This document shows positions 1 to 9,709 of a DNA stretch of 64,000 nt, piece after piece; within the stretch, counting starts at the first letter, position 1, and each line of letters starts with the position of its first letter. Made by a program: the position numbers and the translations under genes. The DNA is from JBFWUM01 sp050247255 (GTDB lineage Bacteria > Acidobacteriota > Vicinamibacteria > Vicinamibacterales > UBA2999), in contig JBFWUM010000015.1 in the NCBI GenBank assembly GCA_050247255.1, positions 19,533-83,532 of the forward strand, given 5' to 3'. The notes under the pieces were generated by a model. It was not told the DNA's origin. It ran no database searches and saw nothing but the letters and a program-made list of their open reading frames with translations.

Positions 1-2137
1 TATACACCTTCGCTTCGCGCATCGCCTTGAGCATGTAAGCCCGAATGCGGTCGGCGTAGAGGCGCTCCTCGTCCGGCGACATCGGGTCAAGCGGCCAGGT
101 GCCGACCAGCGTCTGGTAGAGCAGGTACTCCTCGTTGCGGCTTGGGTAGGTCGTTCCTTCGACCAGGGCGTGCCGCTTGCGGTTCATGCGCGCCCAGCGC
201 GCCGTCGCCTGCTTCCAGGCGCCCGGGATTTCCGACAACACGTTGATACGCGCCCTCACGTCCTCGCTGCGCTTGGTGTCGTGGGTGGACGAGGTGGACA
301 ATGCGTGCGGCCAGCGCGCGGCGCGGTCGCGCAGCCAGGCGTGGAGTGCCTCGGGCGGCGCGCCGAAGACGTCCGGCTCCCCGCCGACCTCGTTGAGCGA
401 GACGAGGCGGTTGTAGACGTACAGCGCCGTGTCTTCGATCCCCTTGGCCGTGACCGGGCTCGTGACCTGCTGGAACTTGCCGACGAACCGCATGTGCTCC
501 TCGCGTTCGCCTTCGGGGATGAAGCCGGCGTTCTTGAGCAGCAGGTCGCGGACGAAGTCGAACACGACGCCCGGCCGCCGCGGGTTGCGGCGCCTGGCGT
601 CGCGCACGGCGCGCTCGATGTAGCCGCGGTCGCGGTCGCTCACCGGATCGGCCGCGTTGACGTAGGTGCGGTAGACCGGGAAGCAGGCGATCACCTCGCG
701 CAGCGCGTACGTCAGGCTGTTGAGCGTGAAGTCGCGGTAGTGGCGGTTCCCCTCGGACAGGCGGTTCAACTGGCTGGCGAGCACGTTGAGTTCGCTCGAC
801 ATGCTCATGCGCAGCGTCAGCTGCTTGCCCCGGTAGGCCAGCTCGGGGAAGCCGGTCTTCACCCGCGCGAACCGGTCGTAGGCCTCGGTCATCGGCCGCC
901 CGTGGCTGCCGTCGACGAACAGGTTGTTGACGCGCACCAGGAACTCGTAGCCGGTCGTGCCGTCGACCGGCCAGTCGGGCAGCGGCTCGTCGAGGCCGAG
1001 AATCTTCTCGACGACGACATAGAGCGGCCGGTCGCCCGAGAAGCGACCGGGCGCCACCTCGCAGGCGCGGGACTGCAACCGGCGCAGGTAGTCGGCCGGG
1101 TCGTAGAGCCCGTCGACATGGTCGATGCGGAAGCCGTCGACGTCGCCGCGCTGCAGCAGCTCGAACGCGTAGGCGTGCGTCAGGTCGAACACCGCCGGAT
1201 CCTCCATGCGGATCGCAGCGAGCTCGTTGATGTCGAAGAAGCGGCGGTAGTTGATCTCCTCGGCGGCGACGCGCCAGTACGACAGGCGGTACGGCTGCGC
1301 GGCCAGCAGCGCGTCGAGGCCGTCGAAGCTGTGCGGCTGGCCCGCCTGGCCGTTGAGGGCGGCGACCGCGCGTTCGACGTGTTCGAGCACGCGAGGCGCC
1401 CGCGCGGTGAGTGCCGCCAGCCGCCGCTTGATCACTTCCTTCTCGCGGTCGCGCTCGGCCATGGCGTCGGGCCCGGCCGCATCGCGGCCAGGCAGGCGGC
1501 GGATGGCCGTCAGGATGCTCAGGAACTCGCTCCCCTCGTCCGACGTGTCGCCGATCGCCTGCAGCAGCGCCTCGCTGTCGAGGGCGAGGATCCGATCGTA
1601 GGTGCCGGGCGCAATCGGCAGCACGTGCTCGTAGTAGCGCGCGCAGAACGCGCCGTCCTGGTACTCCAGGCGGATCTCCTGCTGCTCCAGCACCGTGCCG
1701 TACGCGGCGCCGAGGATCGGCAGCAGCACCTTCTGATCGAGCTCCTGTTTCAACGGCTGCCAGTCGATGTCGAAGACGTGCGCGTAGCGCGAGCTCGGGC
1801 CGTTCTCGAGCACGTCCTGCCACCACGGGTTGGCCGACTTGGCGATGCCCATGTGGTTCGGGACGAGATCGATGATGTGCCCCATGCCGTGCGCGCGGAG
1901 TGTCGCCACCCAGCGCGCGTACGACGCCTGGTCGCCGATCTCCGGATTGAGCTGCGTGGGATCCGCCACGTCATAGCCGTGGCTGCTGCCCGGCACCGCC
2001 TTCAGGTAGTTCGAGGTGTAGCAGTGGGAGATGCCGAGCGCCGCCAGGTAGTCGACGATCGCGGTGGCCTCGGCAAACGTGAAGCCGGCGTTCAACTGCA
2101 ACCGGTACGTGGCGGCGGGTGCGGTCGGGCTTGGCAT
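1..2137 (-). CDS. treY: Maltooligosyl trehalose synthase TreY (3' end outside window)
   Basis: GH13 enzyme that isomerises the terminal alpha-1,4 bond of maltodextrins to alpha-1,1, the first step of the TreYZ trehalose route in the cytosol. About 712 residues are visible. The start ATG gives MPSPTAPAATYRLQLN, the usual family opening (TYRLQL, then SHCYTSNYLKAVPGSSHGYD). The GH13 region II motif GFRIDHVDG and the motif VEKILG carry the expected catalytic acids, and GTTGYEF follows. The reading frame runs off position 1 without a stop, so the C-terminus is missing from the window, not from the gene. A treZ partner would be expected downstream, outside the window. Recognised by motif; high confidence. 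Confidence 0.93.
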   Translation of the reverse strand, partial: MPSPTAPAATYRLQLNAGFTFAEATAIVDYLAALGISHCYTSNYLKAVPGSSHGYDVADPTQLNPEIGDQASYARWVATLRAHGMGHIIDLVPNHMGIAKSANPWWQDVLENGPSSRYAHVFDIDWQPLKQELDQKVLLPILGAAYGTVLEQQEIRLEYQDGAFCARYYEHVLPIAPGTYDRILALDSEALLQAIGDTSDEGSEFLSILTAIRRLPGRDAAGPDAMAERDREKEVIKRRLAALTARAPRVLEHVERAVAALNGQAGQPHSFDGLDALLAAQPYRLSYWRVAAEEINYRRFFDINELAAIRMEDPAVFDLTHAYAFELLQRGDVDGFRIDHVDGLYDPADYLRRLQSRACEVAPGRFSGDRPLYVVVEKILGLDEPLPDWPVDGTTGYEFLVRVNNLFVDGSHGRPMTEAYDRFARVKTGFPELAYRGKQLTLRMSMSSELNVLASQLNRLSEGNRHYRDFTLNSLTYALREVIACFPVYRTYVNAADPVSDRDRGYIERAVRDARRRNPRRPGVVFDFVRDLLLKNAGFIPEGEREEHMRFVGKFQQVTSPVTAKGIEDTALYVYNRLVSLNEVGGEPDVFGAPPEALHAWLRDRAARWPHALSTSSTHDTKRSEDVRARINVLSEIPGAWKQATARWARMNRKRHALVEGTTYPSRNEEYLLYQTLVGTWPLDPMSPDEERLYADRIRAYMLKAMREAKVY

Positions 2138-2261
2138 GCGCGTCCCAACCTTACCAAACCGATGCCACCCCTCAGGTGCCGCCGCGGCGGGTGGAACGTG
2201 GCTTGCTGTCGGGGTCTATGGTGCGTTCAAGCTCGTCAATGGCCGTGACCCGGCGGTCGTA

Positions 2262-2903
2262 ATGCCGCCGTTCCTCGCCGAACACGCCGACCTGGTCGTC
2301 CGCGCGCTGATTGCGCTGCCGATGGCGACCATTCTCGGCGCCGCGCTCGCGTTCCGCCCCCGGCGTCGCGGCACTCCGCCGCGGTCAGCGTCGGTCATCC
2401 AGACGCAGATCGTCCTCGCCATCGTCGGCGCCATCGTCATGTTCGTGGTTGGCTCGAGCCTCGCGCGCGCGTTCGGGATTGTCGGCGCCGCCAACCTGAT
2501 CCGCTACCGGGCGAAGATCGAGGATCCGAAGGATGCGGTCGTCATGCTGTCGACGCTGACGGTGGGGCTCGCCTGCGGGGTCGAAATCTACGGCCTGGCG
2601 GTGTTGGCGACGGCGTTCCTGCTCGCCGTCCTCTGGGTCATCGAATCGGTCGAGCCGGAGCGGCGCAAGACCTTCGACCTCAAGATCACCACGTCCGACC
2701 CCGGGGCGGTGCGGGTCGCGGTCGAGAACGTGCTCCGCCGCTACCACATCCAGTTCGAGCTGCGCAGCGCCGCGGCGAAGGAATTGATCTACGAAACCGA
2801 GCTGCCGCTGACCGTGCGGACCGACAAGGTGGCCAACGCCATCCTGGCGCTGCCGGAAAGCCCCGACACCGAAGTGGCCTGGGGCGAGAAGTCCAAGAAG
2901 TAG
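2262..2903 (+). CDS. DUF4956 family membrane protein
   Basis: Inner-membrane protein of about 213 residues and unknown function. Three to four hydrophobic segments fill the first 125 residues. The stretch ARAFGIVGAANLIRYR followed by KIEDPKDAV matches the DUF4956 signature (a GLVGALSIVRFRTPIKDPKD-like core). A soluble C-terminal half after VEPERRKTFD resembles the cytosolic alpha/beta tail of the family. ATG 2262 was chosen because it precedes the first membrane segment; the frame is open further upstream but that part overlaps the treY start region. The stop at 2901-2903 abuts the stop of yajQ on the other strand, so the two genes converge with no spacer. Confidence 0.75.
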   Translation: MPPFLAEHADLVVRALIALPMATILGAALAFRPRRRGTPPRSASVIQTQIVLAIVGAIVMFVVGSSLARAFGIVGAANLIRYRAKIEDPKDAVVMLSTLTVGLACGVEIYGLAVLATAFLLAVLWVIESVEPERRKTFDLKITTSDPGAVRVAVENVLRRYHIQFELRSAAAKELIYETELPLTVRTDKVANAILALPESPDTEVAWGEKSKK

Positions 2904-3407
2904 TCAGCCCCGGTAATTCCCGAACTGCAAGGCGACGCCGAAGTCCTGCTCGCGCAGCAGGCGCATGGCATCCTGCAGCTCGTCCCTCGACGGCGACACG
3001 ACGCGGAGCTGATCGCCCTGGATCTGCGCCTGCACCTTTTTCAGCTTGGCATCCTTGAGGAACTTGACGATGTCCTTCGCCTTCTCGCCGGGGATGCCCT
3101 GCTGCAGGGTGATCTCCTGGCGGACGGTGCTGTTGGCGGCGGGAATGGCGGTGCCGCGGGCCAGGTTCCTGACCGGCACGTTGCGTCGCACCAGCCGCGT
3201 CTGGACGATTTCCCAGAGCGCGTTCAGCTTGAACTCGTCGTCGGCGACCAGCACCAGCTTCGACTCCTTGGCATCGAAGTCGATGGACGCCTTCGACCCC
3301 TTGAAGTCGTAGCGCTGCGCCACTTCCTTGCGCGCCTGGTTCAGCGCGTTGTCGACCTCCTGCAGATCGACGTTCGACGTGATGTCAAAAGAGCACTGCG
3401 TCGCCAC
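2904..3407 (-). CDS. yajQ: YajQ family nucleotide-binding protein
   Basis: YajQ proteins are small cytosolic proteins that bind nucleotides; some members bind cyclic di-GMP. The 167-residue product opens ATQCSFDITSNVDLQEVDNA and contains the family blocks RYDFKGSKASIDFD and QEITLQQGIPGEKAKDIVKF, with a C-terminal DQLRVVSPSRDELQ. Length equals the family norm (about 160-165). The start is GTG 3407, fixed by homology. The hexamer TAGAAT on the minus strand (3415-3420) lies 7 bases before it, compatible with a leaderless or very short-leader transcript. A link to the nearby signalling operon is only inference. Confidence 0.93.
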   Translation of the reverse strand: MATQCSFDITSNVDLQEVDNALNQARKEVAQRYDFKGSKASIDFDAKESKLVLVADDEFKLNALWEIVQTRLVRRNVPVRNLARGTAIPAANSTVRQEITLQQGIPGEKAKDIVKFLKDAKLKKVQAQIQGDQLRVVSPSRDELQDAMRLLREQDFGVALQFGNYRG

Positions 3408-3435
3408 GGCCCCTATTCTAGCGGCTTCGCGACGG

Positions 3436-5381
<1,946 letters not shown>

Positions 5382-5385
<4 letters not shown>

Positions 5386-5909
5386 TGCGTGCCTCCTCCA
5401 GCCCCCGGCCGCGCCAGGCGGAGCAGCCGCGAGGAGATCCGCAGCGCGGCGCGGTCCGCCGCCCCCTGATCGATGTCGAAGCGGACGCTGCCGCCGTCGA
5501 CGCGCAGGCCGATGATGCCGCCCATGGGCAGGAAGTCCGCTGCTTCGCCGATCGTCAGCACCGGCGTCATCCGGGCGCTGCGCAGGTAGGCGCCGGCATT
5601 GGCCCCGGTCGGCACGAACAGCACGTGGCAGCCCGGTTCCGGCTCGAGGATCACCCGGACCGCGATCGCCCGTCCCTCGATGGCTTCGCCGCGCACCGTC
5701 TCCTCGAGCGCGGTGCCGAACGGGTTGCGCCCGGCGACGCAGACGGTGATCGGCCCGTCGCCCAGGGTCCCGGGCGGCCATTCGACGTAGCGGATGAAGT
5801 TGAGGATGTACGCCGCCTTCACGCGGTACTCGAGCGTCGGCTCCTGCGCGGGCACGGTGGCCGCGAGCAGCGACAGGACGAGCCCCCACGCCAGCGGCGT
5901 CCGGATCAT
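5382..5909 (-). CDS. YfiR/DUF4154 family periplasmic protein
   Basis: 175-residue exported protein. Residues 1-22 form a signal peptide ending near VPAQE. The mature part begins with YRVKAAYILNFIRYVEWPP, the hallmark of the YfiR/DUF4154 family, and includes ITVCVAGRNPFG and CHVLFVP blocks. Characterised YfiR is a periplasmic repressor of the CHASE8 diguanylate cyclase YfiN. Here its gene sits between a TonB-dependent receptor (ATGA overlap upstream) and a CHASE8-like kinase (GTGA overlap downstream), so it probably gates that kinase from the periplasm; this is inference from context. Two Cys residues (near positions 57 and 95) could form a disulfide. Confidence 0.88.
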
Positions 5910-7807
5910 CGGCTGCGCACCGTCACGACGGCGCGGACGCTGCGCTCGAACTCCTCGTAGCCGCGCACCGTCGGGTTGAACTCCGCGTGATGGTCGTGGA
6001 GGAGATCCTCACCGACCAGCGCGAGGGACACGCGCGGCGCCGCCTGCCAGCCGAGCCGCAGCCCGAGCTCCGCGTAGGCAGGGACGATCGGCGCCGGCAA
6101 TGCCGCCACCCGCCGCCACCGGACGTCGAACTCGACCCCGCCCGGCAGGTCGAGCGAGTTGCGAAACGCCACCTGGTGCGCCGGGTCGTTGGCTTCGCTG
6201 ACACCGCGGCCGACGTCCCGGCTCCCCGCATCCCGGGTGATCGTGACGTCCTGCCCGGTGTACGACAGGTCCGCCCGCCACCAGTCGCGCGGCTGCAGGG
6301 TGACGCTCACCTCGACGCCGCTCGCCTGCCCGTTGAGCGTGTTGCCGACGACCACCGGAAACGGCGGAACACCGGGCGGCGCGTCCTGGCTGCGCAGGCG
6401 GTCGATGGCGTGATGGAAGGCGACGATGTCGAGGGCGACCATCGGGGTCGGCCGCACCCGGTAGCCGGCCTCGGTCGCGATCAGCCGCTCGGCCTGGAAT
6501 TCGGGATTGCCGCGCGCCAGCAGCAGGCCGTTCGGCGCGCTGGCGCGGACGTCGCTCTCGAAACGCGTCGGCCTGCGCACGGCGCGCGCGAGCGACCCCC
6601 ACAGTGTCTGCCCGCGCGGCAGCAGCCAGCGGACGCGCACACCGGGCTGCACCTCGCCACCGCTGAAGGTGTTGTGCTCGACCTTCACGCCGCCGGTGAC
6701 GAACAGCGCGTCCGGGACGACGGCCACCTGGTCCTGGATGAACCCGTTGACGACCGGGTAGGTGCGCGCCGCCGGCGCGAACGCCAGGACGCGGCTGCCC
6801 TCGGTCGTGTCGTGATTGATCCTGAGCCCGCCGCCCCAGACCAGGGCGTGCCGCGGCGTCGTGTAGGTCTGCTGCGTATCGACGTCGAACGTCGTGAGCC
6901 GGTGCGAGAGCTGTTCCGGCACGACCCGATGCTCGTGGTTCAGATACGTCTGCACCTGGACGTCGGCGCGATCCGACAGCCGGCGCGTCCAGCGCCCCTG
7001 GACGTTGCCGAACAGGAAACTGCCGTCCGGCCGGTCGGGGAAGTCGTTCGTGCTGTAGAACAGGTCTCCCTTCAGCAGCAGCGAGCCGCCATCGCCGCCG
7101 CGGTCGAGGCGGAAGCCCACCTGCCCGCGCTGCCGCCGATCGCCCGTGCTCGAGCCGTCGGTGAAGACCTGGCTCGCGCGGACGGCGAACTTGCCGTAGA
7201 CCCGATAGGTCGTCGCCCCGCGCGTGCCGCCGTAGCGGGCCTCGGCGAGCAACGGATCCTCGTTGCCCCCGCCGATCTGGGCGAAGGTCCCCTGCGTGTC
7301 GGCCGAGTGCCGCGTCACGATGTTGACGACGCCGTTGAAGGCGTTAGCGCCCCAGAGCGTGGCGCCGGGGCCGCGCACGACCTCGATGCGCTCGATGTCC
7401 TCCAGGGTGTAGTCGATGGTGTTCCAGAAGACGCCGGAGAACAGCGGGCTGTACACCGTCCGGCCGTCGATCATCACGAGCAGCTTGTTGGCGGTCGTGG
7501 CATTGAAGCCACGCGTCGAGATGGACCAGCTGCCGTTGTTGAAGCGGGAGACGTGCACGCCGGTCGCCAGCGCCAGCGCGTCGGGGATGGTGGTCACGCC
7601 GGAGCGCCGGATGTCTTCGGCGCTGACGATCGAGACCGCCGCGGCCGTCATCCCCACCGGTTCCGGCTGGCGCGATGTCAGCGTCACGTCGACCGCCATC
7701 AGCTCTTCGAGGCTCAGGCGCTTCAGCTCCGCCTGGCCGGGCTGCGCGCCGGCTGCGGCCGCGACTGGAACGGCCAGCAGCAGCGCCAGGGTGGCAGGCC
7801 GGATCAC
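5906..7807 (-). CDS. TonB-dependent outer-membrane receptor
   Basis: 633-residue outer-membrane protein. A signal peptide lies at about 1-21 (start GTG 7807, chosen because it directly precedes the signal peptide). The segment LKRLSLEELMAVDVTLTSRQPEP resembles the N-terminus of receptors annotated as vitamin B12/colicin I type. The plug domain, about 45-165, contains IPDALALATGVHVSRF, STRGFNATTANKLLVMIDG and GPGATLWGANAFNGVVNIVTR. The rest is beta-barrel-like sequence. The ligand cannot be read from sequence. The gene overlaps its neighbours by 4 bases on both sides and belongs with yfiR and the hybrid kinase. The last residue is Arg, not the more typical aromatic residue. Confidence 0.92.
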   Translation of the reverse strand: MIRPATLALLLAVPVAAAAGAQPGQAELKRLSLEELMAVDVTLTSRQPEPVGMTAAAVSIVSAEDIRRSGVTTIPDALALATGVHVSRFNNGSWSISTRGFNATTANKLLVMIDGRTVYSPLFSGVFWNTIDYTLEDIERIEVVRGPGATLWGANAFNGVVNIVTRHSADTQGTFAQIGGGNEDPLLAEARYGGTRGATTYRVYGKFAVRASQVFTDGSSTGDRRQRGQVGFRLDRGGDGGSLLLKGDLFYSTNDFPDRPDGSFLFGNVQGRWTRRLSDRADVQVQTYLNHEHRVVPEQLSHRLTTFDVDTQQTYTTPRHALVWGGGLRINHDTTEGSRVLAFAPAARTYPVVNGFIQDQVAVVPDALFVTGGVKVEHNTFSGGEVQPGVRVRWLLPRGQTLWGSLARAVRRPTRFESDVRASAPNGLLLARGNPEFQAERLIATEAGYRVRPTPMVALDIVAFHHAIDRLRSQDAPPGVPPFPVVVGNTLNGQASGVEVSVTLQPRDWWRADLSYTGQDVTITRDAGSRDVGRGVSEANDPAHQVAFRNSLDLPGGVEFDVRWRRVAALPAPIVPAYAELGLRLGWQAAPRVSLALVGEDLLHDHHAEFNPTVRGYEEFERSVRAVVTVRSR

Positions 7808-8076
7808 CGCGAGTGGCCTCGATTCTTGTCGATCACCGCCGCGATGATCAGCCCGAACGCCACCAGCCGGATGGCATAGATGTAGGGGCGCGTCTCGTCG
7901 GTCGGGCTGAAGAGCGCCAGCAGGATCCAGCAGAGCGCCAGCAGCCAGAACGAGGCGCCGAAGTAGGCAAAGAAGCGGTCGTCGCTGTCGCGCCAGAACC
8001 GCAGGAAGTACAGGCCGATGATCCACGCCGCGGTGCCGCTCACGGCCTGCAGGACGACGATCGTGTCGGGGGTCAT
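7804..8076 (-). CDS. Small membrane protein, DUF5985-like
   Basis: 90-residue protein with about three hydrophobic segments (residues 5-26, 35-57, 67-82), so very probably an inner-membrane protein. The segment GLYFLRFWRDSDDRFFAYF resembles the DUF5985 family, whose members often occur as two adjacent genes. Function unknown. The start overlaps the stop of the next upstream gene (ATGA 8073-8076) and its stop overlaps the TonB receptor start (GTGA 7804-7807), so translation is likely coupled. The family assignment is from memory of its motif and is moderately sure. Confidence 0.65.
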   Translation of the reverse strand: MTPDTIVVLQAVSGTAAWIIGLYFLRFWRDSDDRFFAYFGASFWLLALCWILLALFSPTDETRPYIYAIRLVAFGLIIAAVIDKNRGHSR

Positions 8077-8339
8077 TCGCTGGATTCCCAGATGAGGCCG
8101 TAGCACAGCGCGAGCATCCCGAGCGTTCCCGCCACCGTGCGCGGGAAGGCCAGGCTGACGCCCTGGGCCAGGCTGAAGTCGACGAACACGAGCACGTTGT
8201 TGACCGCGAGCCCGATGAAGGCGATGAAGCTCCAGAACAGCAGCGGCGTGCGCCGCGCGCGGTAGTGCCGCAGCAGCAGCGCGGCGGCGGTCAGGCTGGT
8301 GGCGGCGCACAGCAGGTAGATGGCCTCAGCGAGCGTCAT
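8073..8339 (-). CDS. Small membrane protein, DUF5985-like
   Basis: 88-residue protein with two to three hydrophobic segments (residues 4-22, 32-54, 66-84). The core RRTPLLFWSFIAFIGLAVNN followed by VLVFVDF matches the second DUF5985-type sequence that commonly pairs with the preceding kind. It overlaps the next gene by 4 bases and the upstream wHTH gene by 14 bases. Function unknown; the pair may form a small membrane complex feeding the receptor/kinase operon, which is inference from gene order only. Confidence 0.65.
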   Translation of the reverse strand: MTLAEAIYLLCAATSLTAAALLLRHYRARRTPLLFWSFIAFIGLAVNNVLVFVDFSLAQGVSLAFPRTVAGTLGMLALCYGLIWESSE

Positions 8340-8727
8340 CGTCGTCCTTCCTGATTCTGAACGCGTCGGCGAAGTCCTTGAGGCCGCGCCGCGCGGCGCC
8401 GCTGACGAGCGTGGTGAGCGCCAGCGGGTTCGATCGGTAGGTCTCGCAGGAGGCGACCGCCGCCTGTCGCAGCTGTTCGGTCCCCGGGCGGAACTGATAG
8501 CGCACGTCGCCGGTGATCCGGATGTCGAGCAGGTTCTGGGTGGCCAGGCGGTCGAGCGCGGCGCGCGCCGAACGCAGGGGGATGAGCAGTTCGCGCGACG
8601 CGGTTTCCGCGTCCCACCAGCGATCGTCGGATTGGACGAGCAGCACCAGGAGTTGCAGATCCTCCAGCGCTCGGAGGTGGGTGGTGACGAACGAGCGGAC
8701 CGACGCGGTGACCTCGGGGACAGCCAT
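8326..8727 (-). CDS. Winged-helix-like regulator (hypothetical)
   Basis: 133-residue cytosolic protein without membrane segments. The pattern LEDLQLLVLLVQSDDRWWDAE, then LLIPLRSARAALDRLATQNLL and a beta-wing-like DIRITGDVRYQF, is what a winged helix-turn-helix domain looks like, but no named family was recognised. A polar, charged tail follows (FRIRKDDDDAR). It is the first gene of the minus-strand operon and faces the gas-vesicle cluster across a 220-base divergent region, so it is a candidate regulator of one or both. The ATG at 8727 was chosen over an upstream ATG at 8763 that adds a short Pro/Ser-rich leader. Confidence 0.6.
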   Translation of the reverse strand: MAVPEVTASVRSFVTTHLRALEDLQLLVLLVQSDDRWWDAETASRELLIPLRSARAALDRLATQNLLDIRITGDVRYQFRPGTEQLRQAAVASCETYRSNPLALTTLVSGAARRGLKDFADAFRIRKDDDDAR

Positions 8728-8947
8728 GGGGGAACCGGGCGAGTGTAGCGTCGAAGCCGGCAATAGTTAGCTCGGCTGTAACCAGACGCGTCGAGCCATA
8801 GTTACGGAACGGTAACGGCAAGGCTGAGTTAGCTGGGAAATATTTGCGCGGTGGTCAGCCCGCCGACGCAATCTGCGGGACCGTTGGCGATCTATACTGC
8901 GACGGTTCGCGTGAGCTTCGCATGCTATCCAAGGCAGACACCTCGAC
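8728..8947. promoter_or_regulatory. Divergent control region between signalling and gas-vesicle operons
   Basis: 220 bases without a gene. GTTAC at 8801-8805 is repeated inverted as GTAAC at 8812-8816, giving the dyad GTTACGGAACGGTAAC. GTTAGCT occurs as a direct repeat at 8766-8772 and 8828-8834, flanking the dyad. A TATACT hexamer at 8893-8898 is a fair -10 element for the plus-strand gene starting at 8948; no convincing -35 is 17 bases upstream of it. The dyad is a plausible operator; function is inferred. Confidence 0.4.
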
Positions 8948-9286
8948 ATGGCCACTGACCTGACGCCCAGTCCCGGCCGCGGGAACGCGGGGCTCGTTGA
9001 CGTCCTCGACCGCGTGCTCGACAAGGGACTCGTGGTCGCCGGCGACATCAAGGTGTCGCTGGCGGAAGTCGAGCTGCTCACCATCCGCATCCGCCTGATG
9101 ATCTGCTCGATCGACAAGGCGGAATCGATCGGGCTGGACTGGTGGAAATACGACCGCCATCTCTCGCCGGGCCGCGAGGCGATGGTCCAGGAAAATCTCG
9201 AGCTGCGCGAGCAGCTGCGCCTGCTGGAGCGTCGGCTCGACACGCTGACGCGCGCGGCGGGCCGGCGCGGCCGGGCGCTCAAGTAG
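8948..9286 (+). CDS. gvpJ: Gas vesicle protein, GvpJ-like (GvpA family)
   Basis: 112-residue member of the GvpA/J/M/S family. The core at residues 15-65, GLVDVLDRVLDKGLVVAGDI then KVSLAEVELLTIRIRLMICSID, aligns with the GvpA fold, but VAGDI replaces the VIDAW of GvpA, which is typical of GvpJ/M-type minor proteins. A C-terminal extension (about 80-105) has heptad-like leucines (ENLELREQLRLLERRLDTL) and a basic tail, so it may form a short coiled coil. It is the first gene of the gas-vesicle operon; a weak AAGGCAG ribosome site precedes it. Minor GvpA-like proteins are thought to act in nucleation or tips of vesicles; the exact role here is unknown. Confidence 0.85.
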   Translation: MATDLTPSPGRGNAGLVDVLDRVLDKGLVVAGDIKVSLAEVELLTIRIRLMICSIDKAESIGLDWWKYDRHLSPGREAMVQENLELREQLRLLERRLDTLTRAAGRRGRALK

Positions 9287-9322
9287 CAGACTGAACCGTA
9301 CTCGACCTAAGGAGCTTTCAGC

Positions 9323-9664
9323 ATGGCTGTCGAACGAGCAGCGGGCGGGACAAGTCTTATCGACGTGCTCGACCGCGTACTCGACAAGGGCATCGTCATC
9401 GACGCGTGGGTGCGCGTCTCCCTCGTCGGCATCGACCTCATCACCGTCGAGGCGCGCGTTGTCGTGGCGTCGATCGATACCTACCTGAAGTACTCCGACG
9501 CCATCGGCGCCGCGGCCTCGGCGTCGCGCCCGGCGATCGAGGCGCCGCGGCCTTACGACGAGCTGGCGGCCGAGAACGTGGCATTGCGCGCGCAGCTCGA
9601 AAGCGGCGCAGCGGCTGCAGCGACGCCGCGGACACAGGCGGCACGACGCCGCGCCCGGCAGTAA
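9323..9664 (+). CDS. gvpA: Gas vesicle major structural protein GvpA
   Basis: 113-residue protein whose residues 1-60 (MAVERAAGGTSLIDVLDRVL, then DKGIVIDAWVRVSLVGIDLI and VEARVVVASIDTYLKYSDAI) are nearly canonical GvpA, the small hydrophobic protein that forms the ribbed gas-permeable wall of gas vesicles. Usual GvpA is about 70 residues; this one carries about 45 extra C-terminal residues with a short coiled-coil-like PYDELAAENVALRAQLE and an Ala/Arg-rich tail. A strong Shine-Dalgarno site (TAAGGAG, 9309-9315) is 10 bases upstream, consistent with high expression. It lies 36 bases after the gvpJ-like gene in the same operon. Confidence 0.95.
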   Translation: MAVERAAGGTSLIDVLDRVLDKGIVIDAWVRVSLVGIDLITVEARVVVASIDTYLKYSDAIGAAASASRPAIEAPRPYDELAAENVALRAQLESGAAAAATPRTQAARRRARQ

Positions 9665-9709
9665 TCGATCGCGCATCAGCGCGTGCCGGGGACCCAAGGC
9701 AGGCAGCAC

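Noticed and set aside
2064..2261. Upstream extension of the DUF4956 protein
   Set aside because: It would overlap the treY start region, reads as non-family sequence, and precedes the first membrane helix.
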